DNA of 11,686 nucleotides, taken from contig JAMCRJ010000066.1 of NCBI GenBank assembly GCA_023381645.1, positions 1-11,686 of the forward strand, read 5' to 3'. The number at the start of each line of letters is the position of its first letter. Within the stretch, counting starts at the first letter, position 1. The notes beneath the pieces are model-generated. The model worked only from the letters and a program-made list of their open reading frames with translations, was not told the origin of the DNA and did not search any database. The DNA is from Gammaproteobacteria bacterium. GTDB taxonomy: Bacteria; Pseudomonadota; Gammaproteobacteria; Acidithiobacillales; Acidithiobacillaceae. Position numbers and translations under genes: made by a program. Positions 7,154 through 11,686 of the stretch are shown piece after piece.

Positions 7154-7204
7154 GCATAAGTCATTCCCATGATGTGCCCCACAGTCTATAGTACCAACTT
7201 ATGC
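7154..7204. promoter_or_regulatory. Pair of 8-bp inverted half-sites flanking the fusion gene's promoter
   Basis: GCATAAGT at 7154-7161 and its exact reverse complement ACTTATGC at 7197-7204 are separated by 35 nt. Their centres are 43 nt apart, about four helical turns. The first lies just upstream of the predicted -35 and the second covers the expected transcription start. The arrangement suits a regulator that binds both sites and loops or spans the promoter in this divergent region. Function is inferred; chance cannot be excluded. Confidence 0.4.
7164..7192 (+). promoter_or_regulatory. Predicted promoter of the DoxX-NDH-2 fusion gene
   Basis: TTCCCA (7164-7169, four of six matches to the -35 consensus), a 17-nt spacer and TATAGT (7187-7192, five of six to the -10). 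Transcription would start near 7199, leaving a leader of about 22 nt. The ribosome site before the ATG at 7221 is weak (TGGAA, about 7 nt away). Confidence 0.5.
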
Positions 7205-7220
7205 CCCATCTGGAATATTA

Positions 7221-9413
7221 ATGGATAGAGCAGAGCGACGCCTCCGCGAACTCGCCACCCGGTGGCTGCCGGCTCCGACAGGCGCCCTCGCTACCACCTA
7301 CCGCGTGCTGGAGCGTTCGGGCGGCCCTGTGGTGGACCTCCTGATCCGCCTGTGGCTGGCGAAGGTCTTTTTTGTGTCGGGCATATTGAGGATTTTCGGC
7401 CTGGGCATCGAGCCCTACCTGTCCGGCGCCGCATATCCCGTGCCGTGGGTGGAGCCGCTCAGCCCCACCTATCTGGGCGCAGCGATACAGATGATCATCC
7501 CGGTGTTGCTCGCGCTGGGGTTGGCAACCCGGTGGGCCGCGCTGTACATGCTCATTCTCGTGCTGGTGGTCCAGTTCAACTACCTTGCTCTGGATATCAA
7601 CCTGTACTCGGCGGTGCTGTTCGGGTGGTTCGTGATATGTGGCGTGGGACCGCTGTCGCTGGACCATCTCCTCGCCCGAGGATTGGGGGATACCGCGCTG
7701 CCCTTCGCCACGGCGCTGACCCGCCTGGCAGGCGCCATTACGCGATATCTCAGGCCATACTATCAACTACTTATCCGTCTGTGGCTTGGGTTGGCACTGC
7801 TGGCGGCAAGCACGGAAAGCTCGATACCCGTCGGGCTGGCAAAACTGCTCCCCGAAAAGTCGCTGGCCCATTTTGCCCCGGCGCCCACCCTGGCATTGGT
7901 AGGCGCGCTGCTCGTCGCCTTCGGCCTGGCCGCCCGCCCCGCCGCACTACTGCTCATGGTGGCCGTTGCCGGGATGCATGCCGCCGGCGCGGCTGATCCG
8001 GCGGATGTCTATTTCATGATGACGCTGGCACTGGTTGGCCTGTATGGACCGGGCGATCTGTCGCTCGACAAATGGATTTCGGCGGTCCTCCCGCAGATCG
8101 GCGGCAGGCAGGCATGTCCGCCGGAGGGTGCGCCGCACGTGGTGATCGTGGGCGCCGGCTTCGGTGGGCTGGCATGCGCGGCGCGGTTGACCAAAACGCC
8201 GGTGCGGGTGACCCTGATCGATCGCCATAACTACCACTTGTTCCAGCCCTTGTTATATCAGGTCGCCACGGCTTCGCTTTCCCCTGCCGATATCGCCGCT
8301 ACGGTGCGTGGCCTGTTTTGCGATCACCTCAACGTACAGGTGCTGCTGGGTCAGGTGACCGGGATCGATACCACGCAACGGGCGGTGTTGATCGGCAAAC
8401 GACGCCTGTCATACGATTACCTGGTGCTTGCTACGGGCGCGTCCCACAGCTATTTCGGACGGGACGAGTGGGAGCCTTATGCGCCGGGATTGAAGACCAT
8501 CGACGATGCGGTGGAAATACGGCGACGGATTCTCTCCGCCTTCGAACAGGCGGAATCTGCCGAAGATCCCGCCGAGCGTCTGGGCCTGCTCACCTTTGTG
8601 ATTGTGGGAGGCGGACCAACAGGGGTCGAGCTGGCAGGCGATATTGCCGAACTGGTGCGCCACGGCATGGAGAAGGAGTTCCACTACTTCGACCCGGCCA
8701 GCGCCCGCGTGGTTCTGATTCAGTCGGCTGCGCGCATCCTGCCGACTTTTCCCGGAGTATTATCAGAAAAGGCGCAGCGCTCACTCGAACGGCTGGGCGT
8801 CGAGGTCATGCTGGAAAGCAGGGTAGAGCACATTGATCAGGAGGGAGTGCGCATCAACGGCGAACGCCTGGCGTCTCGCACGGTATTGTGGGCGGCGGGG
8901 GTCGTGGCATCCCCGGCGGCGCGATGGCTCAACACTGCAGCCGACCGCAGCGGCAGGGTGAAAGTCGAACCGGACCTCTCGGTAGCCGGTCTGCCAAACG
9001 TGTTTGTCATCGGTGACACCGCGCTGGCCAATGCCTGGAAGGGAAAACCGGTGCCCGGCCTGGCACCGGCGGCGAAGCAGGGCGGGGCCTATGTGGCAAG
9101 AACGATTCGCCGAAAACTACAAGGACAGTCGGAGCAACCGCCATTTGCATACCGCCACATGGGCAGCCTCGCCACCATCGGCAGGAAAGCTGCAGTGGCA
9201 AGCTTCAACGGCGTCAACGTGAGCGGCGCACCGGCCTGGTGGCTATGGGGCCTGATTCATGTAGCTCTTCTGGTGGGTTTGCGCAACCGCATCTCGGTGA
9301 TGTTCAACTGGTTCTGGGCCTATCTCACGTTCAAACGGGGCACCCGCCTGATCACGGGAAACGAGGCGTCTCTGGCAGAAAATCCTGTCATAAGGACCAT
9401 CGAACGGCCCTGA
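7221..9413 (+). CDS. Fusion of two DoxX-like membrane domains with a type II NADH dehydrogenase
   Basis: 730 residues. The N-terminal 290 hold two copies of a DoxX-like four-helix domain. The copies share LLIRLWL (40-46; 183-189), GLATRWAAL (100-108) with GLAARPAAL (235-243), and a closing LSLD (145-148; 280-283), so they arose by internal duplication. From about 305 follows a full NDH-2-type flavoprotein: FAD-binding GAGFGG (311-316), NYHLFQPLLYQVAT typical of NDH-2, a second dinucleotide motif GGGPTG (463-468) for NAD(P)H, GDTA (Asp599 contacts FAD), AAKQGG near the quinone side, and a C-terminal membrane-binding region (WWLWGLIHVALLVG onward). Known roles: NDH-2 passes electrons from NADH to quinone without pumping protons; DoxX/DoxD proteins are membrane subunits of quinone-linked oxidoreductases, including thiosulfate:quinone oxidoreductase. 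Inference: a membrane-embedded quinone reductase, perhaps linked to sulfur oxidation or redox balance. There is no sign of a frameshift at the junction. Confidence 0.9.
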   Translation: MDRAERRLRELATRWLPAPTGALATTYRVLERSGGPVVDLLIRLWLAKVFFVSGILRIFGLGIEPYLSGAAYPVPWVEPLSPTYLGAAIQMIIPVLLALGLATRWAALYMLILVLVVQFNYLALDINLYSAVLFGWFVICGVGPLSLDHLLARGLGDTALPFATALTRLAGAITRYLRPYYQLLIRLWLGLALLAASTESSIPVGLAKLLPEKSLAHFAPAPTLALVGALLVAFGLAARPAALLLMVAVAGMHAAGAADPADVYFMMTLALVGLYGPGDLSLDKWISAVLPQIGGRQACPPEGAPHVVIVGAGFGGLACAARLTKTPVRVTLIDRHNYHLFQPLLYQVATASLSPADIAATVRGLFCDHLNVQVLLGQVTGIDTTQRAVLIGKRRLSYDYLVLATGASHSYFGRDEWEPYAPGLKTIDDAVEIRRRILSAFEQAESAEDPAERLGLLTFVIVGGGPTGVELAGDIAELVRHGMEKEFHYFDPASARVVLIQSAARILPTFPGVLSEKAQRSLERLGVEVMLESRVEHIDQEGVRINGERLASRTVLWAAGVVASPAARWLNTAADRSGRVKVEPDLSVAGLPNVFVIGDTALANAWKGKPVPGLAPAAKQGGAYVARTIRRKLQGQSEQPPFAYRHMGSLATIGRKAAVASFNGVNVSGAPAWWLWGLIHVALLVGLRNRISVMFNWFWAYLTFKRGTRLITGNEASLAENPVIRTIERP

Positions 9414-9508
9414 ACAGGCCTATCCCGATGAAAATCGCATGGGCCAACCGCAGTGCAGCACGTTTGGTGTCCGTTGCGGACTAGGACGGAAGCATTCTCT
9501 TTCCCACC

Positions 9509-9517
9509 TGCTATACT
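9509..9517 (+). promoter_or_regulatory. Predicted extended -10 promoter
   Basis: TGCTATACT at 9509-9517 combines a TGN extension with TATACT (five of six to consensus). The -35 region is poor (GAAGCA at 9489-9494), as is common with extended -10 promoters. It lies about 40 nt before the secreted-protein start at 9559, so the two envelope genes may be transcribed independently of the fusion gene. Just downstream, AGTGT and ACACT form a small inverted repeat around 9528-9545. Confidence 0.4.
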
Positions 9518-9558
9518 CCAATCAGGAGTAGTGTCCGGCCATACACTGGAGGTGCCTT

Positions 9559-9990
9559 ATGAGCCCCGATATCCGCCGTATCCTGTTGGTCGCCGCTGTG
9601 TCGCTATGCCCGATGATGGTTTCGCTCGGAGCTGCGGCCAGTCCTCCCTTGCAGCTCGCCATGAACGGCAACCCCGTTGGAAAAATGCCCCAAGGCAGCG
9701 GTACCACGCCTTCCGGCCTGAAGTATATCCAGATCCTCGCCCCCGCCAATGGCGCCGAGATCGCTGCCGGCGTTCCCGTGGTCCTGTCCTACGATGTCAC
9801 CCTGGCCCCTAACGGCAATCACATCCACTTCTACGTCGACAACCACATGGCCGGATTAAGCCATGAACTGAAGGGGACCTTTTCCCTGGGCACATTGGCG
9901 CCCGGTACCCATGACATCTGCATCAAGGAGGCCACGGTGGCGCACGTCCTCATCGGGGTCAACCGGTGCATTTTGGTTACGGTCAAGTAG
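9559..9990 (+). CDS. Secreted His-rich beta-sandwich-like protein, DUF4399-like, function unknown
   Basis: 143 residues starting with a signal peptide (basic start, hydrophobic core to about residue 24, cleavage likely after AAA at 25-27); Cys17 is not in a proper lipobox, so a lipoprotein is unlikely. The mature part has the pattern of a small beta domain: IQILAPANGAEI, VPVVLSYDV, then GNHIHFYVDNH, GTFSLGTLAPGTHDICI and HVLIGVNRCILVTV. This resembles DUF4399-type and related periplasmic domains with a GxHxHxxxD motif. Histidines 88, 90, 96, 102, 118 and 129 and two cysteines (121, 137, possibly a disulfide) could bind metal, perhaps copper; this is inference. GGAGGT lies 5 nt before the ATG, the strongest ribosome site of this block. 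The next gene starts 2 nt after the stop. Confidence 0.8.
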   Translation: MSPDIRRILLVAAVSLCPMMVSLGAAASPPLQLAMNGNPVGKMPQGSGTTPSGLKYIQILAPANGAEIAAGVPVVLSYDVTLAPNGNHIHFYVDNHMAGLSHELKGTFSLGTLAPGTHDICIKEATVAHVLIGVNRCILVTVK

Positions 9991-9992
9991 CC

Positions 9993-10421
9993 ATGTCGGG
10001 CTTCTTCTTCAGCACCCAACTTCTGCTCTATGCCTGCATTCAGGCGCTGCACAATCTGGGGGCGGTGGCCATCGTCGGCGGCGGCGCCGCGGCGCTGCTG
10101 CTGGCGCGCCGTTCTCCCGGCACGCAGAGAACGCTGGTGTGGGTAATCACCTTGGGATGGGTTAACCAGGGGGTAACCGGCGCCCTTTTCGGGATTACCA
10201 GCTATGCCTATGATGGCCGTTTGCCCGACATTCACGGGATCGCCCTGACGGCCCTGTTCCTCAAGATGGCGTGTGCCGTTGCGGGTATCATCCTCGGAAT
10301 GACCTACCTGGGCTTTGAAAGCGGATGGTCGGGCGCGGGGCAGCGCCGGGTTCTGGGTGCCGATTTTGGCCTGGGTGTCACGGCACTCACCGCCGCGGCA
10401 TTCCTGCGTTGGTTTTCCTGA
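9993..10421 (+). CDS. Four-helix membrane protein, CopD-like, function unknown
   Basis: 142 residues with four predicted transmembrane helices (about 6-37, 47-69, 83-106 and 122-140). His20 in TM1 (QALHNLGAV) and His81 before TM3 are candidate haem or metal ligands, as in CopD-like and related small cytochrome-b-like proteins, but no family is recognised with confidence. The ATG at 9993 lies 2 nt after the preceding stop; an alternative ATG at 9966 would overlap the previous gene and add 9 residues. With a weak ribosome site of its own, it is probably translated by coupling to the secreted His-rich protein. The pairing of a periplasmic putative metal-binding protein with a membrane partner recalls copper-handling CopC/CopD pairs. 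That is an analogy, not shown homology. Confidence 0.75.
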   Translation: MSGFFFSTQLLLYACIQALHNLGAVAIVGGGAAALLLARRSPGTQRTLVWVITLGWVNQGVTGALFGITSYAYDGRLPDIHGIALTALFLKMACAVAGIILGMTYLGFESGWSGAGQRRVLGADFGLGVTALTAAAFLRWFS

Positions 10422-10436
10422 TGTCACAGGGGCGTC

Positions 10437-10465
10437 GTGACTTGCCGCGCAGACTGTTTGATAAT
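10437..10465 (+). promoter_or_regulatory. Predicted promoter of the PCP_red-domain gene
   Basis: GTGACT (10437-10442, four of six) and GATAAT (10460-10465, five of six) are separated by 17 nt, with the start expected near 10472. A small inverted repeat, GTCAC (10423-10427) and GTGAC (10437-10441), overlaps the -35 and could be an operator. Confidence 0.35.
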
Positions 10466-10531
10466 GGCCTCAATACCTGTGCGCGCAAGCGCAATCCCCT
10501 ACCTGTACCCACCTGATGAAGGAGTCGACGA

Positions 10532-10705
10532 ATGAGCGAACAGACGCTGCCCTGGGACGAAGACGCACTGCAACGCCTGGAGAAGATGCCTTCTTTCGTG
10601 CGCAACATGGCCAAGGCCAAAATCGAGAAGGCCGCCAGGGAAGCGGGCGAACCGAAAGTCACCGCCGCGTTTCTCGATGCCAACAAAGGGAAACTGATGG
10701 GTTAG
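10532..10705 (+). CDS. Small PCP_red-domain protein (57 aa)
   Basis: AAGGAG at 10519-10524 sits 7 nt before the ATG, and the frame encodes 57 residues. The pattern LPWDEDALQRLEKMPSFVR, then AKAKIEKAAREAGEPKVT, is that of the PCP_red domain, first named from the C-terminus of the light-independent protochlorophyllide reductase B subunit: a Trp, helical spacing to MPSFVR, and a second Lys/Glu/Ala-rich helix. In many non-photosynthetic bacteria this domain occurs alone in proteins of about 55-90 residues whose role is not established; this is such a stand-alone copy. There is no signal peptide or membrane helix, so it should be cytosolic. It has its own predicted promoter and stands between the membrane-protein gene and a toxin-antitoxin locus. 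Confidence 0.85.
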   Translation: MSEQTLPWDEDALQRLEKMPSFVRNMAKAKIEKAAREAGEPKVTAAFLDANKGKLMG

Positions 10706-10745
10706 CGTCAGTTCGGTCGTAGATGAGCTTGCAAATGTGGCGTGC

Positions 10746-10765
10746 GTGTAGCAACTTACCTACAC
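10746..10765. promoter_or_regulatory. Inverted repeat upstream of the antitoxin, candidate autoregulatory operator
   Basis: GTGTAG (10746-10751) and CTACAC (10760-10765) are exact reverse complements separated by 8 nt. They end about 23 nt before the antitoxin ATG, over promoter-like AT-richer sequence (TACACT at 10761-10766 as a possible -10). The P1 Phd operator is built from GTGTACAC-like palindromes, so the GTGTA/TACAC halves fit self-repression by a Phd-type antitoxin. Inferred. Confidence 0.45.
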
Positions 10766-10788
10766 TATCCCATCCAGGAGGTGTCGCC

Positions 10789-11031
10789 ATGACCATCACG
10801 ACCCTATCCAGCCGAGAACTTAATCAGGACGTTGCTCGTGCCAAGAACGGCCCAGTGTTCATCACGGATCGCGGCAAACCAGCACACGTGCTGTTGAGCA
10901 TCGAGGAATACCGGCGACTTACTGGCAAGCGTAGGAACCTCGTTGAGGCGTTGTCCATGCCGGGCATTGCCGATATCGAAATGGAGATCCCCCGTTCACG
11001 CGAGTTTCCCCGGCCAGCGGCCTTTGAATGA
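10789..11031 (+). CDS. Phd/YefM-family antitoxin
   Basis: 80 residues with a typical Phd/YefM N-terminal DNA-binding fold: TLSSRELNQDVARAKNGPVFITDRGKPAHVLLSIEEYRRLTG. The C-terminal tail (about residues 48-80, EALSMPGIADIEMEIPRSREFPRP) is the kind that wraps and blocks a toxin. The start at 10789 has AGGAGGT 6 nt upstream; an in-frame ATG at 10723 lacks such a site and would run through the putative operator. Known role: it neutralises the partner toxin and, with it, represses its own promoter. Its TGA overlaps the toxin ATG. The antitoxin frame is intact even though the toxin is broken, so it may now be an orphan or act on related toxins elsewhere. Confidence 0.92.
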   Translation: MTITTLSSRELNQDVARAKNGPVFITDRGKPAHVLLSIEEYRRLTGKRRNLVEALSMPGIADIEMEIPRSREFPRPAAFE

Positions 11032-11458
11032 TGTTCGTGCTTGATACCAATGTTATTTCCGAGCTGCGCAAGGCCGGCGACGGCAGGGCCGATGCCAACG
11101 TTACAGCATGGCTGTCGGGCACGGACGCAACGAGTTTCTACATCTCGGCCGTGACCACCATGGAACTTGAGGTTGGTATTCTCCGCGTGGAGCGGCGTGA
11201 CGCCGTTCAAGGAGCGCGGCTGCGCACTTGGATGGACCACCATGTTCTTCCTGAATTTTCCGAACGCACGCTGCCGATCGATGAGGGGTTGTAGCACTTC
11301 GTTGTGCCCAACTCCATGTGCCCAATCCTCGCCCCGAGCGAGACGCGTATATCGCAGCCACCGCACTTGTGCATGGCATGACCGTGGTGACCCGGAATGT
11401 AGCCGACTTCGAGCCGACCGGCGTGGCCATCATCAATCCTTGGGAGGCTCACCTCTGA
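11028..11458 (+). pseudogene. vapC: VapC-type PIN-domain toxin, frameshifted
   Basis: The gene begins at ATGATG overlapping the antitoxin stop (Met at 11028 or 11031) with MFVLDTNVISELRK, the classic VapC N-terminus; the first catalytic Asp is residue 6 counted from 11028. TTMELEVGI supplies the second acidic residue (Glu46). After IDEG near 11288 the frame runs into TAG at 11292-11294, giving only 88 residues. The missing half is present in the frame shifted by -1, from about 11288 to the TGA at 11456-11458: VALRCAQLHVP, then ERDAYIAATALVHG, TRNVADFEPTG and INPWEAHL. It includes the remaining acidic residues (in ERDAYIAA and VADF). One missing base, or two extra (TT after GGGG), would explain it. 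GGGGTTG is not a canonical slippery heptamer, so a programmed shift is unlikely; a true null mutation or a sequencing error in the G-run is more likely. Intact relatives are site-specific RNases, often cutting initiator tRNA. Confidence 0.9.
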
Positions 11459-11590
11459 CCAAGTCGCTGTCTGCGCTACGATATGAGCGTGGGCGGGCAC
11501 GCCAAGCATTGGACGGAAGAGTAAATACCGCTGGTACGACCAGATGGCGGCTGCTGGCACGCGGCTTCAATAATTCCTGACTGATCTGAA

Positions 11591-11686
11591 TCATAATGCC
11601 TCTCCCCCTTCATTGAGAATATTCATGTAGGCGTCGTACACAAAAACACGATTGCGGCGCCGACCGGTCAGTTCGCGAGCGATGCC
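11591..11686 (-). CDS. C-terminal tail of a Fic-like protein (5' part outside window)
   Basis: Read from the window edge on the minus strand, an open frame gives 31 residues: ARELTGRRRNRVFVYDAY, then MNILNEGGEAL and a TGA at 11593-11591. This matches the usual end of one large group of Fic family proteins, where a winged-helix domain finishes with TGRxRNRVYxYxxYLxILNEG. Such proteins transfer AMP or another nucleotide part to target proteins. The catalytic HxFx(D/E)GNGR motif would lie beyond the window, so activity cannot be judged. It converges on the broken toxin gene, leaving 132 nt between the stops that hold no convincing gene. Confidence 0.65.
   Translation of the reverse strand, partial: GIARELTGRRRNRVFVYDAYMNILNEGGEAL

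Noticed and set aside
9405..9423. CCTGAACAGG hairpin after the DoxX-NDH-2 stop as a terminator
   Set aside because: The stem is only four base pairs and no T-run follows.
9428..9484. 18-codon frame MKIAWANRSAARLVSVAD between the fusion gene and the secreted-protein gene
   Set aside because: It has no ribosome site before the ATG and no recognisable product, and it sits where a short gap is expected.
11285..11291. Programmed -1 frameshifting in the VapC gene at GGGGTTG
   Set aside because: The heptamer does not allow proper re-pairing of the second codon (TTG to GTT), and VapC genes are not known to need recoding; a mutation or read error is simpler.
11459..11590. Short ATG frame (MSVGGHAKHWTEE) between the broken toxin and the Fic tail
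   Set aside because: Thirteen codons with no ribosome site and no recognisable similarity; treated as intergenic.
1..11686. CRISPR array, insertion sequence, tRNA or rRNA
   Set aside because: I saw no regularly spaced repeats, transposase motifs, cloverleaf or rRNA sequence in the window.

Overview
The window is GC-rich and densely coded, with short gaps and mostly plus-strand genes. It looks like a chromosomal segment of a proteobacterium. The mix of an OmpR/EnvZ-like two-component system, a divergent NRAMP metal transporter, a DevBCA/MacB-type export system and a DoxX-NADH dehydrogenase fusion would suit a sulfur- or iron-oxidising acidophile such as Acidithiobacillus. That placement is an inference from gene content; no rRNA or marker gene is present to confirm it.

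Layout. (1) 1-1807: the end of an OmpR-family response regulator, then an EnvZ-like sensor kinase 2 nt downstream. (2) 1808-3159: a 421-residue NRAMP-family transporter. Its promoter has a consensus -35 box, and a near-perfect Fur-box-like palindrome covers the -10. (3) 3196-3348, minus strand: a small single-pass membrane protein, followed by about 400 nt without a convincing gene that holds a 15-bp palindrome. (4) 3713-6671: a possible 18-residue leader peptide overlapping by ATGA a three-gene operon (DevC-like permease, DevA-like ATPase, DevB-like adaptor), which should form a TolC-dependent tripartite exporter. (5) 6678-7124, minus strand: a compact isochorismatase-like cysteine hydrolase converging on the operon with a 6-nt gap. 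(6) 7125-7220: a divergent control region in which two 8-bp inverted half-sites flank a promoter. (7) 7221-9413: a 730-residue protein made of two tandem DoxX-like membrane domains fused to a complete type II NADH dehydrogenase. (8) 9559-10421: a secreted His-rich beta protein and a four-helix membrane protein, 2 nt apart. (9) 10532-10705: a 57-residue PCP_red-domain protein. (10) 10746-11458: a Phd/YefM antitoxin with a VapC (PIN) toxin broken by a frameshift. (11) 11591-11686, minus strand: the C-terminal tail of a Fic-like protein running off the window.

The sensor kinase pair, the NRAMP transporter and the exporter form a cell-envelope and metal-homeostasis block. The DoxX-NDH-2 fusion and the two envelope proteins after it form a plausible respiratory block. 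The toxin-antitoxin remnant and the Fic tail look like accessory material. The most unusual items are the duplicated-DoxX/NDH-2 fusion, the paired inverted half-sites around its promoter, the altered metal-site motifs of the NRAMP protein under a Fur-like operator, and the broken VapC beside an intact antitoxin.
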